Origin: Halobellus sp. LT62
Lineage (GTDB): Archaea; Halobacteriota; Halobacteria; Halobacteriales; Haloferacaceae
Direction: 5' to 3'
Assembly (NCBI RefSeq): GCF_037031285.1
Contig: NZ_JAYEZO010000002.1
Span: forward strand, 434,001-498,000
DNA: 64,000 nucleotides
This document shows positions 1 to 9,341 of this stretch, piece by piece. The notes beneath the pieces are model-generated. The model worked only from the letters and a program-made list of their open reading frames with translations, ran no database searches and was not told the DNA's origin. Numbering within the stretch: the first letter of the stretch is position 1; every line of letters begins with the position of its first letter. The translations under genes were made by a program, and so were the position numbers.

Positions 1-1135
1 CGATTCCCATCAGGTACTCGATCACGTCCTCGCGGTCGGTTTTCTCGGCCTCCTCGCCGCACTCGGTGCAGGTGTGTCCGGGATCGCCGTGTCGGCGGTC
101 GACGACCTCGTACTCCTCGTGCTCGTTCGGGCACTCGTAGATTACGACGTCCGAGCGGAGGTCCTCCGAGAGGAGCAGTCGGTCGACCGAACCCATCATC
201 AGGTTCTGTCGGGTGGGGCCGAACCCGTAGGTAGCCTCCTCGCCGGTGTGCAGTTTCTTGAAGAACTCTTCCATCTCGGATTTGTCCTTCATCACCTCTT
301 GGTCGGCGAGGACCTCTTGAGCGGCGTCGACGAGGTCGTACAGCCCCGACTCGTCCGTGTAGGAGACGTCGAACTTCCCGACGACGATGTCGCCGACCTC
401 GTGGTGGAGGTAGTCGCCGTCGAGGAACTCGTCTTTCGTCGGCGAGGGACCGCCCACGAGGACGCCGTCCATCTCGTGGCGCTTCGGGACGAACAGGTCG
501 TTGGCCATCCCGGCGACCTCCTGATAGAAGTTGTCGATCGCTTCGAGCCGGAGGCGGGCGAACCGCTGGGCTGACTGGCCACCCTTCCGCTGCTTGCCGG
601 GGACGAGCGACGACGCGGACTTGACGGGCTCGACGCGCTTGCCCTTCAGCCAGCCGACGTTCGCCTCGCGGCGGTCGAGGACGATCAGGCCGAACAGGCC
701 CTTGTCGGTCAGCATATCCTCTAACGGCTCGGTGAGGAAGTCCGAGTCGCAGTGATAGCGGAACGACTGGATCGGCTCGGGCGGACTATCCAGCGCGCGC
801 GTGACCATCTCGGTCTGGCCGCCGCCGGAGTTGACCGCGCCCGAGAAGAGGACGATGCCGTTGTCCGGGGGGAAGGTGTCGTAGTAGCGGAGCCGGTCTT
901 TGATCGACGTCAGCGCGTCCTGCACGTTCGTCCGCGTCTGCTTGGACTTGATGTTGGACGCCTCCGAGTGCTCCTGGGTAACGTGGGCGACGACGTCGGA
1001 GATCTGCTTGTCCGGGGGGATGTAGATCGTGACGAGCTGCGTGCCGGAGCCCTCGTACTCTTTGAGCTCCTCGATGACCTTTCGGAACTCGTACTTCCGA
1101 CGGTCCTCGTTCACCTCGTCGGCGTCGGTACTCAT
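1..1135 (-). CDS. prf1: Peptide chain release factor aRF1 (C-terminus cut by the window edge)
   Basis: Archaeal class-1 release factor: it recognises all three stop codons in the ribosomal A site and triggers hydrolysis of peptidyl-tRNA. The frame starts at the ATG complementary to 1133-1135 and is open to base 1, giving about 378 residues of a family usually a little over 400. Seen: the N-domain NIKS motif (residues 61-64) used for stop-codon reading; the catalytic GGQ motif near residue 185 in the context RKGGQSAQRFARLR; and a C-terminal CPNEH...CTECGEE zinc-type cluster. It is divergent from the MinD gene. Identification is secure; only the end lies outside the window. Confidence 0.97.
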   Translation of the reverse strand, partial: MSTDADEVNEDRRKYEFRKVIEELKEYEGSGTQLVTIYIPPDKQISDVVAHVTQEHSEASNIKSKQTRTNVQDALTSIKDRLRYYDTFPPDNGIVLFSGAVNSGGGQTEMVTRALDSPPEPIQSFRYHCDSDFLTEPLEDMLTDKGLFGLIVLDRREANVGWLKGKRVEPVKSASSLVPGKQRKGGQSAQRFARLRLEAIDNFYQEVAGMANDLFVPKRHEMDGVLVGGPSPTKDEFLDGDYLHHEVGDIVVGKFDVSYTDESGLYDLVDAAQEVLADQEVMKDKSEMEEFFKKLHTGEEATYGFGPTRQNLMMGSVDRLLLSEDLRSDVVIYECPNEHEEYEVVDRRHGDPGHTCTECGEEAEKTDREDVIEYLMGI

Positions 1136-1323
1136 TACCCGTACTAGCCGCTCCAGCAGGTAAGTAACCTGCGACTACGGGCGAAACGGTGCGGTCGACG
1201 GGTCGGTCGGGGTCGGTGCGGTCGGCGTCGGGTCGGGGAACGCCGCCGCACGCGCCGATTATCAAACCGCCCGGTTCGCCGGACAGATTTATAAGCTCAA
1301 CGCGGGAGTCACGGAACGAACCT

Positions 1324-2898
1324 ATGGGTCGTGTCTACGCAGTCGTCAGTGCGAAGGGGGGTGTCGGCAAGACGACGACGGCGGCGAACCTCGCCGCCGC
1401 GTTGGCCGCCGCGGGATCGAGCGTCGCCGTCGTCGACGGCGATCTGGGGATGGCGAATCTCGCGAGCGCGCTCGGTGTCTCGCTCGGGGACGCCACGCTC
1501 CACGACGTCCTCGCCGGTGATGCCGACGTCGACGAATCGATTCTCGAGGGGCCGCACGGGCTGGCAGTCGTCCCCGGCTCGCCGGATCTCGACGCGTTCT
1601 CTCGGGCGGATCCGGACGAACTGGACGCCGTCCTCGCTGATCTCACCGAGGAGTACGAGTACGTTGTTCTCGACACCGGTGCGGGCCTCAGCAACGACAC
1701 CGTCGTCCCGATGACGTTCGTCGACGAGGTGCTCTTGGTCTCGACGACGACGCGCGATTCCCTCGGCGACACCGACAAAACGCGCCAAGTCGCCGGACGC
1801 CTCGGCGTCAGCGTCGCGGGCGTCGCGCTCAACCGGGCCGACCGCGAGACGCTCGACCCGGAGTTCGTCAGCGACGTACTCGACGCGGAGATCCTCCAGA
1901 TCGTGCCGGACGCGGCCGTGATTTCGCAGGCCGCCGAAGCGGGCGAACCGCTGACGACGTTCGCACCGGGCAGCGACGCGGCGTCGGCGTACCGCTCGCT
2001 CGCGGGACGTCTCACCGGCGATGCGAGCCTCGCCGACGAGCGCGACGAAACCGGTGAACTCGACGCACCCGACGAGAGCACTCACGCCGGCGGGACTGAC
2101 CACTCCGACGAGGATGTCGCCGCCGACGTTTCCGAAGATGATGACGAGGGCGTCGACACCGACGAGGACCTCGACGACGAGGATTTCGACGCCGACGAGG
2201 AGGCGGACCCGGTTTCCGGGGACGAAGCAGTCTCAGCGGATGAGCCCCCCTCGGGGGGTGAGGCCTCCTCAAAGGATGAGGTTCTCTCAGAGGAGCAGTC
2301 CGTCTCGGATGACGAGGCCGCGGACGAGGACTCACCGACGAGCGATGAGGACATCGTCGTCGCGGGGGCCCACGAGGAGGACGGGCCCGGCGGCGACACC
2401 GATCCCTTGGCCGAATACGACGTCGGAGCCGATTCCGTCGACGAATCGAGCGCGGACTCGGCCGCGCCCGGTGTCGAATCCGACTCGGAGGACGACGGAA
2501 CGGAATCCGACGACGACGAATCGGACCCGCTCGTCGAACCCGCGAGCGCGGACGAACTCACCGCCGCGAGCGACGACGCGGAGGCGGACGCCGACACCGG
2601 TGTCTACACGACGTCGCTGTCCGACGACATCGACGCGGCTGAAGGCCCCGAAGACGAGACGGGCGGCGATCCGGCCGGCGGTGTCGACAACGCGGACGCG
2701 ACCGGCAAGGGGGCCGACGCCGTCGACGCGACCGGCGAGGGGGTCGACGATTCGGTGGACGCGACTGGTTCTTCAGAGGAAGACGTCGGGGAGGAAGACG
2801 CTGACGACGGAGCGCGGGACGAAGCGGCGGAGACAGACGAGACGGCCGACGACGACTCCGGGAAAAAGAAGGGCCTCTTCGGTCGATTCTTCGGATAG
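1324..2898 (+). CDS. minD4: MinD-family ATPase with long acidic tail (MinD4-like)
   Basis: ParA/MinD-type ATPase, 524 aa. Residues 1-235 form the ATPase domain with the deviant Walker A KGGVGKTT (residues 11-18). About 270 residues of almost pure Asp/Glu/Ser/Thr/Ala follow, and the protein ends in KKKGLFGRFFG, a short basic-hydrophobic segment resembling a membrane-targeting helix. In Haloferax, an oscillating MinD4 with an extended tail positions archaella and chemoreceptor arrays; the match in layout and the neighbouring genes suggest the ortholog (inference). The start is the ATG at 1324: it follows the TATA-like element ATTTATA (about 1287-1293) at leaderless spacing and begins directly with the P-loop strand. 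The in-frame extension upstream to 1189 crosses that promoter and is not used. Confidence 0.85.
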   Translation: MGRVYAVVSAKGGVGKTTTAANLAAALAAAGSSVAVVDGDLGMANLASALGVSLGDATLHDVLAGDADVDESILEGPHGLAVVPGSPDLDAFSRADPDELDAVLADLTEEYEYVVLDTGAGLSNDTVVPMTFVDEVLLVSTTTRDSLGDTDKTRQVAGRLGVSVAGVALNRADRETLDPEFVSDVLDAEILQIVPDAAVISQAAEAGEPLTTFAPGSDAASAYRSLAGRLTGDASLADERDETGELDAPDESTHAGGTDHSDEDVAADVSEDDDEGVDTDEDLDDEDFDADEEADPVSGDEAVSADEPPSGGEASSKDEVLSEEQSVSDDEAADEDSPTSDEDIVVAGAHEEDGPGGDTDPLAEYDVGADSVDESSADSAAPGVESDSEDDGTESDDDESDPLVEPASADELTAASDDAEADADTGVYTTSLSDDIDAAEGPEDETGGDPAGGVDNADATGKGADAVDATGEGVDDSVDATGSSEEDVGEEDADDGARDEAAETDETADDDSGKKKGLFGRFFG

Positions 2899-2951
2899 GC
2901 TAGCGCGCGGAAGCGGGAGCTTCTTTTATCCGGGAGCGGTGAGTCGTCGAT

Positions 2952-3095
2952 ATGGCAGAAACAGATTCGCGTGTCCCGTTCTGGTGGTTCATTCTGTTCG
3001 TCGTGTTGGCGCTCGGTGCCGGTGTTGCGACCGTGTTCGCCGTGGGTGGGGATCTGACGGGGATGATCGGCCCGTTCGCTTCGTTCGGTCCGTAA
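2952..3095 (+). CDS. Small single-pass membrane protein (47 aa)
   Basis: Starts MAETDSRVPFWW and has one strongly hydrophobic segment (about residues 9-31) ending in a short FASFGP tail. Codon use is host-like (third positions G/C), and CTTTTAT about 20 bp upstream fits a leaderless haloarchaeal promoter. It sits between the MinD gene and argS and converges with argS, whose stop is 30 bp away. I do not recognise a family or function. Hydrophobicity, composition and promoter spacing together support a real gene. Confidence 0.65.
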   Translation: MAETDSRVPFWWFILFVVLALGAGVATVFAVGGDLTGMIGPFASFGP

Positions 3096-3125
3096 GCGGC
3101 TACCGATCTCGACGCCGAGACCGTC

Positions 3126-4880
3126 TCACATCGATTCGGGGGCCTCGATGCCGAGCGCGTCGAGCGCGTTGGCGACGGTGTGCCGCGACGCTTCGACCAG
3201 TCCGAGACGCGCCGCGGCGACCGCGTCGTCCTCCGCGTTGAGCACCGAACACTCCCGATAAAACGTGTTGAACGTCTCGGCGAACTCGCGGGCGAACGTG
3301 GCGACGACGTGCGGTTCGAGGTCCTCCGCGGCCTCCTCGATCACCGCGGGGAAGCGCGCGATGTCGGCAAGTAGTTCTCGCTCGGCGTCGGTGTCGAGCA
3401 GTGCGGTGTCGATCGCGGGCTCGATACCCGCGTCGGCCGCCTCGCCCTCGATGCCGCAACACCGCGCGTGAACGTACTGGACGTAGGGCGCGGACTGCGC
3501 CTCGAAGTCGAGCGCGCGCTCCCACTCGAAGGTGATTCCCTTGGTCGGCTGCTTCGAGACGATGTCGTAGCGGACCGCGCCGATGCCGACTTGGTGGGCG
3601 ATCCGGTCGATGTCTTCCTCGCGCAGTTCGTCGTTTCTGACGCGCGAACCGAGCCGGTCTTCGACCTCCTCGCGGGCGCGTCGGATCGACTCGTCGAGCA
3701 GGTCGTCGAGGTCGACGCCGGTCCCCTCGCGGGTCGACATCCCGCCCTCGGGGAGGTTGACCCACGAGTAGAACGTCTGTCGAAGCTGGTCGGTGTCGTT
3801 GCCGAGGATTTCGAGCGCGGCTTCGAGCTGTTCGGCCTGCAGTTTGTGGTCCTCGCCGAGGACCGTTACCGCCTCGTCGTAGTTCTCGAACTTCCACTCG
3901 TGGTGGGCGAGATCTCTGGTGGTATACAGCGTGGTGTCGTCCGAGCGGAGGAACACGAGGTTCTTCTCCAGCCCGAACGCCGAAAGGTCCAGCTGCCACG
4001 CGTCTTCCTCGTAGACGGCGTGATCGGACGCCTTCAGCCGCGTGACGACGTCGTCGGCGGAGCCGTCGCGGATGAACCCCGTCTCCTTCACGAAGCGGTC
4101 GAACTCCGCGGGAAGCCGTTCGAGCGAGGCTCGCATCCCGCCGAGCACTTGATCGACGACGATCGCGACGCGCTCGTACGTCTCCTCGTCGCCGGCTTCG
4201 AGCCCCTGCATTATCTCGGCAATCTCCGCTTCCGCCGCCTCGACGACGTCGCCTTCGGCGTTCTCTAAGAACTCGTTACCCTTCCGGTAGTAGCGGACGA
4301 GGTCGTAGTCGGCGCGATCGCGCTCCGGCTCCGGCAGGTCCGACTCGTCGAACGTCTCGTAGGCCCACGTGAAGACGGCCACTTGGCGACCGGCGTCGTT
4401 GACGTAGTAGTGCCGTTCGACGTCGTTACCCGCGTAATCGAGGACGCGGGCGACCGCGTCGCCGAAGATAGGGTTGCGGGCGCGGCCGACGTGGACCGGA
4501 CCGGTCGGGTTCGCGCTCGTGTGCTCGACGACGACGGACTTGCCCGTCGGCGGGAGCGTGCCGTAGTCCGCCGCGCGTCCCGCATCGAGCGTGTCGGCGT
4601 AGTAGGAGTCGGAAACATAGAAGTTCACGTAGGGTCCCTGCGTGTCGACGCGGCCGACGTACTCGCAGTCGCCGAGATCGATCGCGTCGGCGACGTCCTG
4701 TGCGACCGCGGGGGGTGCCGCACCCACCTCTCCGGCGAGGCGGAACGCGACGCTCGAAGCCAGCGTCGCCGGGACGTCCTCCGGCGGTTCCTCGACCCCG
4801 AGGTCGTCGGTCGGCAGGTCGAGCGCGTCGAGTGCCGCTTCGACCGCGTCCTCGACCTCCGAACGGAAGGCTCTGAACAT
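3126..4880 (-). CDS. argS: Arginyl-tRNA synthetase
   Basis: Class I aminoacyl-tRNA synthetase charging tRNA-Arg in the cytoplasm, 584 aa, a normal family length. Seen: N-terminal Add-1-type domain; the HIGH signature as HVGR (residues 130-133) within [19 protein letters not shown]; the KMSKS-loop counterpart as GMSTREG near residue 377; and the C-terminal DALR-type helical anticodon-binding domain, whose end is [10 protein letters not shown]. Start is the ATG complementary to 4878-4880, where the alignable N-terminal domain begins. It stands alone, divergent from the riboflavin operon. Function is clear. Confidence 0.97.
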   Translation of the reverse strand: MFRAFRSEVEDAVEAALDALDLPTDDLGVEEPPEDVPATLASSVAFRLAGEVGAAPPAVAQDVADAIDLGDCEYVGRVDTQGPYVNFYVSDSYYADTLDAGRAADYGTLPPTGKSVVVEHTSANPTGPVHVGRARNPIFGDAVARVLDYAGNDVERHYYVNDAGRQVAVFTWAYETFDESDLPEPERDRADYDLVRYYRKGNEFLENAEGDVVEAAEAEIAEIMQGLEAGDEETYERVAIVVDQVLGGMRASLERLPAEFDRFVKETGFIRDGSADDVVTRLKASDHAVYEEDAWQLDLSAFGLEKNLVFLRSDDTTLYTTRDLAHHEWKFENYDEAVTVLGEDHKLQAEQLEAALEILGNDTDQLRQTFYSWVNLPEGGMSTREGTGVDLDDLLDESIRRAREEVEDRLGSRVRNDELREEDIDRIAHQVGIGAVRYDIVSKQPTKGITFEWERALDFEAQSAPYVQYVHARCCGIEGEAADAGIEPAIDTALLDTDAERELLADIARFPAVIEEAAEDLEPHVVATFAREFAETFNTFYRECSVLNAEDDAVAAARLGLVEASRHTVANALDALGIEAPESM

Positions 4881-5040
4881 ACTCGCCGTTCAGCCACCGC
4901 GGCTAAAGGCCTTTCCGAACGCCCTCGGACGGCGCTGCTGGGTGGCTCCCGAACGTCACCGTCGCCGGGATCGACGCCTTTAGGAGTCGGAGACCACAAC
5001 TTCGTGATACCTCCTACAATCGAGACTCTGCGGGCGATGT

Positions 5041-5110
5041 CGCGAATTTTTCGCGTTCACTCCGCTCTTCCCATCACAATTCTGGAACACGTTCCAAAGT
5101 CGTTATGCTT
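5041..5110 (+). promoter_or_regulatory. rbkR promoter with upstream dyad (candidate operator)
   Basis: A perfect dyad TGGAAC-AC-GTTCCA spans 5083-5096, ending six bases before the TATA-like TTATGCTT (5103-5110). The TATA box lies about 30 bp before the rbkR ATG at 5138, so the mRNA is probably leaderless. Forty bases further upstream is a second dyad, CGCGAA-TTT-TTCGCG (5041-5055). RbkR proteins are autoregulating kinase/regulators, so the promoter-proximal dyad is a plausible binding site (inference). Confidence 0.55.
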
Positions 5111-5137
5111 AACACGAACGGCCTCGAATTACGGACA

Positions 5138-5848
5138 ATGTCAGAATCGGCAGTCTCCGCCGTCGGCCACGACGAGTTGGCGGCGCTGAAATTCGTCGCA
5201 CTCGAAGGCGCGCTTTCGGCCCCCGTCAAGATCTCCTGTTCGGCTCTCGCCGACCGCCTCGACGCCTCGAACCAGACGGCCTCGCGTCGGCTCCAACGGC
5301 TCGAACAGGCGGGTCACGTCGAGCGCGACGTCGTTGCCGACGGGCAGTGGGTATCGCTGACGGAATCGGGCGAGGCGGCGCTCCACCGCGAGTACGCGCA
5401 CTACCGGCGCATCTTCGACGGAACCGATCCGTCGACTGTCGACCTCGACGGCACGGTCACGAGCGGGATGGGCGAAGGACGGCACTACATTTCGCTGTCC
5501 GGCTATATGGAGCAGTTCGCGGAGCGACTCGGGTACGAGCCGTTCGCCGGCACGCTCAACGTCGATCTCGACGAGGAGAGCGTCAGGGCCCGCTCGGCCG
5601 TCTCCTCGCTCTCCGGCGTCCCAATCGACGGCTGGGAGGACGACGAGCGGACGTTCGGCCCCGCGACGTGCTACGCGGCGACGGTCGAATACGACGGCGA
5701 GGTCGCCGAGACCGCTCACATCATCGTTCCCGAGCGGACGCACCACGACGAGACACAACTGGAGGTCATCGCTCCCGTTCGGCTCCGCGACACGCTCGAT
5801 CTGGAAGACGGCGATGTCGTGACCGTCAGCGTGGAGGCGGTAGAATGA
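5138..5848 (+). CDS. rbkR: CTP-dependent riboflavin kinase / transcriptional regulator RbkR
   Basis: Two-domain protein, 236 aa. Residues 1-90 are a winged helix ([21 protein letters not shown]). Residues 95-236 are the archaeal DUF120 CTP-dependent riboflavin kinase, with [19 protein letters not shown], and the C-terminal [15 protein letters not shown] barrel strand. The kinase makes FMN from riboflavin; the HTH half regulates riboflavin genes in homologs. The start at 5138 is preferred over the ATG at 5105, because the latter lies inside the promoter. It overlaps ribB by ATGA, so the two genes are translationally coupled. Confidence 0.93.
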   Translation: MSESAVSAVGHDELAALKFVALEGALSAPVKISCSALADRLDASNQTASRRLQRLEQAGHVERDVVADGQWVSLTESGEAALHREYAHYRRIFDGTDPSTVDLDGTVTSGMGEGRHYISLSGYMEQFAERLGYEPFAGTLNVDLDEESVRARSAVSSLSGVPIDGWEDDERTFGPATCYAATVEYDGEVAETAHIIVPERTHHDETQLEVIAPVRLRDTLDLEDGDVVTVSVEAVE

Positions 5849-6621
5849 CGCGGACGACGACCGACATCGCGCCCGAGAGCGCCCGGGAGACCGACCGAGA
5901 CGGCGACAGCGTCGTCGAGCACCCAGACGCCGACAGCACTCTCGATCGTGAGGCTGACCACGCAGTCGACCGCGCGCTCGCCGCCTTCCGGCGCGGCGAA
6001 CCCGTCCTCGTCCACGACGCCGCGGACCGGGAGGGCGAGACGGACATCGTCTATCCGGCGAACGCGGTCGACGCCGCGGCCGTCGCCCGACTTCGCCGCG
6101 ACGCGGGCGGGCTGGTCTGCACGGCCGTCTCCGATACCGTCGCCGACGCCGTCGGCCTGCCGTTCCTCGAAGACGAACTCGAACACCCCGCCGCGGCCGA
6201 TCACGACCTCGCGTACGACGACCGCTCGTCGTTCTCGCTGCCGGTGAACCACCGCGAGACGTTCACGGGCATCACCGACGACGACCGCGCGCTCACGATT
6301 CGTCGGCTCGGCGAAGCCGCAGAACGCGTCGAACGGCGCGAAAGCGACTACGACGCCGAGGCGTTCGCCGACGAGTTCCGGACGCCGGGACACGTCCACG
6401 TCCTCCGTGGCGCGCCCGATCTCCTCGCGGATCGCCGCGGCCACACCGAACTGGGACTGGCGCTCGCCGACGCCGCGGACCTCCCGCCCGCGGTCGTCGT
6501 CTGCGAGATGCTCGACGCCGACACCGGCGGCGCTCGAACGCCCACCGACGCGGCGGCGTACGCTCGCGAAAACGACCTCGTCTACGTCGAAGGCGCAGAC
6601 ATCATCGACCGGCTGGGTTGA
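5845..6621 (+). CDS. ribB: 3,4-dihydroxy-2-butanone 4-phosphate synthase
   Basis: Converts ribulose 5-phosphate to formate plus the four-carbon riboflavin precursor. It is 258 aa, with the acidic active-site loop [12 protein letters not shown], the THD-equivalent segment [18 protein letters not shown], and the C-terminal CEMLDADTG signature. The first 35 residues are a charged, probably disordered, haloarchaeal extension. The ATG overlaps the rbkR stop (ATGA), placing the enzyme under the control of the kinase-regulator encoded just before it. Confidence 0.95.
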   Translation: MTRTTTDIAPESARETDRDGDSVVEHPDADSTLDREADHAVDRALAAFRRGEPVLVHDAADREGETDIVYPANAVDAAAVARLRRDAGGLVCTAVSDTVADAVGLPFLEDELEHPAAADHDLAYDDRSSFSLPVNHRETFTGITDDDRALTIRRLGEAAERVERRESDYDAEAFADEFRTPGHVHVLRGAPDLLADRRGHTELGLALADAADLPPAVVVCEMLDADTGGARTPTDAAAYARENDLVYVEGADIIDRLG

Positions 6622-6746
6622 TCACCGAGGAGACCGCGTCCGACTCTTCGATCGCCCTCCGAGACGCGATACGTCCCCGGTACCCGGCCTGTACCTCCGA
6701 AGTCGCTCTTGTATGGTTTTATATTCCGGGGAGTAAACCACGGCAT

Positions 6747-7676
6747 ATGGGATTCGACGACATGGACGTCGGGACGATTTGGCAGGACGGTTCGTTCGTC
6801 GACTGGGACGACGCGACGGTCCACGTTCTCACGCACGGTCTCCACTACGGCTCGGGTATCTTCGAGGGCGTCCGGTGTTACGACACCGAGAACGGCCCGG
6901 CGATCTTCCGCTGGGACGAGCACCTCGAACGGTTCTTCCAATCGGGGGACCCCTACGATATGGAGCTTCCGTACTCCCGCGAGGAGCTCACCGAGGCGAC
7001 GCTCGAACTGCTTCGCCGCGAGGAACTGGAGTCCTGTTACATCCGCCCGGTCGCCTTCTACGGCTACGGTTCTCTCGGTGTCAGCCCGAAGGACAACCCG
7101 GTGAACGTCGCCATCGCGGCGTGGCCGTGGGGCGCGTACCTCGGTGAGGAGGCCCTCGAACGGGGCGTCGAGGTGATGATCTCCTCGTGGCGCAAGCACG
7201 CTTCCAGTCAGATTCCGACGAACGCGAAGACGACCGGACTCTACGTCAACTCGATGCTCGCCGGCGAGGAGGCCCGCCGCAACGGCTACACCGAGGCGAT
7301 CGTCCTGAACAAGGAGGGCAACGTCGCCGAGGGACCCGGCGAGAACATCTTCCTCGTCCGCGACGGCGAGATCTACACGCCCGGGCTCTCCGAGAGCATC
7401 CTCGACGGCATCACCCGCAACACCGTGATCGAACTCGCCCGCGAGCGCGGATACACCGTCCACGATCAGGCCAGTATCTCCCGCGGCGAACTCAACACCG
7501 CCGACGAGCTGTTCTTCTCCGGGACGGCCGCCGAGGTCACGCCGATCCGGAAGGTCGACAACGTCGTCATCGGCGACGGCTCCCGCGGTCCCGTGACCGA
7601 GGAGCTCCAGCAGGCGTTCTTCGATCTCGTCGAGCGGCGGACCGACGCCCACGACGAGTGGTTCACGTACGTCTAG
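6747..7676 (+). CDS. ilvE: Branched-chain amino acid aminotransferase
   Basis: PLP-dependent fold-type IV aminotransferase (309 aa) performing the last step of Val, Leu and Ile synthesis. Seen: HGLHYGSGIFEGVRCY near the N-terminus; the PLP lysine region QIPTNAKTTGLYVNS; EGPGENIF; and the phosphate-binding FFSGTAAEVTPI. The start at 6747 follows a TTTTATATT promoter by about 25 bp; the in-frame ATG at 6618 would run through that promoter. Its stop codon begins the repeat module at 7674. Confidence 0.95.
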   Translation: MGFDDMDVGTIWQDGSFVDWDDATVHVLTHGLHYGSGIFEGVRCYDTENGPAIFRWDEHLERFFQSGDPYDMELPYSREELTEATLELLRREELESCYIRPVAFYGYGSLGVSPKDNPVNVAIAAWPWGAYLGEEALERGVEVMISSWRKHASSQIPTNAKTTGLYVNSMLAGEEARRNGYTEAIVLNKEGNVAEGPGENIFLVRDGEIYTPGLSESILDGITRNTVIELARERGYTVHDQASISRGELNTADELFFSGTAAEVTPIRKVDNVVIGDGSRGPVTEELQQAFFDLVERRTDAHDEWFTYV

Positions 7677-7730
7677 ACACCCACCTTTTTACTGCGGAGG
7701 GGTCCTGCGGACCCCTCCGCGCAAAAACCT
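7674..7730 (+). terminator. 3'-end module copy A: T-run plus 12-bp hairpin
   Basis: Beginning with the ilvE stop, the sequence reads TAGACACCCACCTTTTT (7674-7690). A perfect 12-bp inverted repeat follows (7694-7705 and 7709-7720, arms GCGGAGGGGTCC / GGACCCCTCCGC, loop TGC), then CAAAAACCT. The T5 tract and hairpin look like a transcription end. The same arrangement, with a different stem, follows carS at 9339. Further tandem GC-rich repeats (CCGCACTGCC units) lie at about 7806-7862. Confidence 0.7.
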
Positions 7731-7732
7731 GT

Positions 7733-7780
7733 CTTGCTGAGCGGAGCGAAGCAAGGCTCGTGAGACGCGCAGCGTCTCAC
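7733..7780 (+). repeat. Tandem small hairpins after ilvE, one with a GAGCGGAGCGA loop
   Basis: Two adjacent perfect inverted repeats. The first is CTTGCT-GAGCGGAGCGA-AGCAAG (7733-7755); the second is GTGAGACG-CGCAG-CGTCTCAC (7760-7780). They sit between AAAAACCT and GGAGGGAAAAA, two segments that are directly joined in the copy after carS. The stretch therefore behaves like an insertion within the module. The 11-base loop of the first hairpin recurs near both tRNA loci. Confidence 0.6.
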
Positions 7781-7866
7781 GGCGGAGGGAAAAACTCCCC
7801 GCGTGGAAACCGCACTGCCTCCGCCCCGCACCACCTCCGCACTGCCTCCGCTCCGCACTGCCCGGA

Positions 7867-8088
7867 TTACTTCGATTCGACATTCGTTTCGCTTCGATCG
7901 TTTCCGGCCGCTACCGCGGCTTCGACGCCGGTGAACAGCCCGTGAACCCCGGGGAACAGTCCGGCAACAAAGAGTGCGCTGTATGAAAGTTGAACGCCGA
8001 CGACGAACGCGTCGCTCGCGAGCCCGTACGCGAGCAGCGCGACCGCGAGCCGATCGCGACCTTCGACGTGTGGTACGCGTACGTCATC
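7867..8088 (-). CDS. Small hydrophobic protein frame with no ordinary start codon
   Basis: Directly after the DUF502 stop, in the same frame, a frame of 73 codons reads ...RDRLAVALLAYGLASD..., continues with VGVQLSYSALFVAGLFPG, and ends NDRSETNVESK. It has two hydrophobic stretches and strongly GC-biased third positions, so it looks coded. No ATG, GTG or TTG occurs before the hydrophobic part. The nearby ATG at 8085-8083 is in another frame, and dropping two bases (TA) after its second codon would join it to this frame. Possible readings: a recently frameshifted gene, an unusual start, or a sequence error. Confidence 0.45.
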   Translation of the reverse strand, partial: DDVRVPHVEGRDRLAVALLAYGLASDAFVVGVQLSYSALFVAGLFPGVHGLFTGVEAAVAAGNDRSETNVESK

Positions 8089-8676
8089 TCATTCGTCCGT
8101 CCGCGCGTCGATATCGATCGGAGACGTCTGCTCGTTCTCTCCGAACCCGGCGGACAGCACCCGCGTCAGCGCCTCCTCGACGCTCTCGTCCGTCTCCGTG
8201 ATGTCGGCGCGGTCGACTTCGAGCACGAATCCCGTGGTGATGTTCGGTGCCGTCGGCATAAACAGGACCACGCGGCCGTCGTCGGTCGTTTTCCCGGTCT
8301 TGAACGCCGTCATCCGCATCCCGTTCCACGGCTCGATCTTCACCGGCTTCTGGAGGTCGTCGGTGCCGGACACCGCCGTCTCGACCGCGAGTTTCGAGGC
8401 GTTGTAGAGGACGCGAATCAGCGGGACCCGGTTCATCGCGGCGTCGAGGTACGTCTCGAACAGCCGTCCGATCGTCGTCCGCATCAGATAGCCGACCGAG
8501 AGCACGAGCATCACGAAGACGACGACGGCGACGACGAAGCCGAGCGGTTCGTCCAGTCGTCGAATCACGGGCAGATCGACGATTCTCGAGTAAAGGTAGT
8601 TGAGGACGAGTAAAATGACGAGAACCGGCGTCAGGACGATCAGTCCGCTTGCGAAATCGCGCCTCCAGGAGGACAT
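8089..8676 (-). CDS. DUF502 family membrane protein
   Basis: A 195-aa integral membrane protein. Two N-terminal hydrophobic spans (about residues 9-27 and 45-70) are followed by a soluble domain containing VPLIRVLYNASKLAVETA and VVLFMPTAPNITTGFVLEV, the usual conserved core of DUF502. The role is unknown. The start is the ATG complementary to 8674-8676, before MSSWRRDFASGL; the longer upstream frame is low-complexity Arg-rich shadow sequence. It is divergent from carS, with about 120 bp for both promoters. Confidence 0.85.
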   Translation of the reverse strand: MSSWRRDFASGLIVLTPVLVILLVLNYLYSRIVDLPVIRRLDEPLGFVVAVVVFVMLVLSVGYLMRTTIGRLFETYLDAAMNRVPLIRVLYNASKLAVETAVSGTDDLQKPVKIEPWNGMRMTAFKTGKTTDDGRVVLFMPTAPNITTGFVLEVDRADITETDESVEEALTRVLSAGFGENEQTSPIDIDARTDE

Positions 8677-8798
8677 CTCTCGGTACGTACGTCTCACTGG
8701 GGGGTTAAAGTGACTGGTGTCGACGCGGTCGCTCCGTGCGGTCGATCCCGTCACCGGAACCGGACATTCTTTTGCGCTCGCCGTCGCAGCCGACACCG

Positions 8799-9341
8799 AT
8801 GCTCGTTGATCTCGTTGTCGTCGCGTTCTGGGCGATGCTGCCCGCGTACGTTCCGAACAACGCCGCCGTCCTCGCCGGCGGCGGCGCGCCGATCGATGGC
8901 GGTCGCACGATGGGTGACCGACGCCTCCTCGGCGACGGCAAGACGTGGCGCGGAACGGCTGTCGGGACGGCCGTCGGCGTTCTCCTCGCACTCGGACTCA
9001 ACGCCGTGGGTCCAGCGGTCGTTGCGGCCGTCGACGTCGATCTCCCGTCGTTTCCCTTCCTCGCCGCGTTCGGCCTCGCCTTCGGCGCGATGCTGGGAGA
9101 CATCACGGCGTCGTTCCTCAAGCGCCGGACGGGCCGCGAACGCGGCGCGGCCTTTCCGGTCGTCGACCAACTCGACTTCGTCGCCGGGGCGCTCGCCTGC
9201 ACCGCGCTCCTCGACTACGGGTGGTTCACAGAGACCTTCACGCTTCCCGTGCTCGTCGTCGTCGTCGTGCTCACGCCCGTACTCCACGTCGTGACCAACG
9301 CCATCGCGTATCTGCTCGGCCTGAAAGACGAACCGTACTAG
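8799..9341 (+). CDS. carS: CDP-archaeol synthase
   Basis: Integral membrane CTP:archaeol cytidylyltransferase that activates unsaturated archaeol for polar headgroup attachment. It is 180 aa with about five hydrophobic spans. Family marks seen: the N-terminal [15 protein letters not shown], the cytosolic [13 protein letters not shown] loop, and [14 protein letters not shown] plus [13 protein letters not shown] toward the C-terminus. The start at 8799 gives the standard N-terminus; the in-frame start at 8736 lies in the promoter region. Its TAG stop starts 3'-end module copy B. Confidence 0.93.
   Translation: MLVDLVVVAFWAMLPAYVPNNAAVLAGGGAPIDGGRTMGDRRLLGDGKTWRGTAVGTAVGVLLALGLNAVGPAVVAAVDVDLPSFPFLAAFGLAFGAMLGDITASFLKRRTGRERGAAFPVVDQLDFVAGALACTALLDYGWFTETFTLPVLVVVVVLTPVLHVVTNAIAYLLGLKDEPY

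Noticed and set aside
74-1265. Open frames on the plus strand and alternative minus frames over the aRF1 gene
   Set aside because: They are Arg/Pro/Val-rich shadows produced by GC-rich coding DNA; the aRF1 frame has the NIKS and GGQ motifs and explains the region.
2021-3241. A 406-codon plus-strand frame across the MinD acidic tail
   Set aside because: It is the +1 frame of the repetitive GAC/GAG tail, giving unnatural Arg/Thr/Ser runs, and it runs through two real genes.
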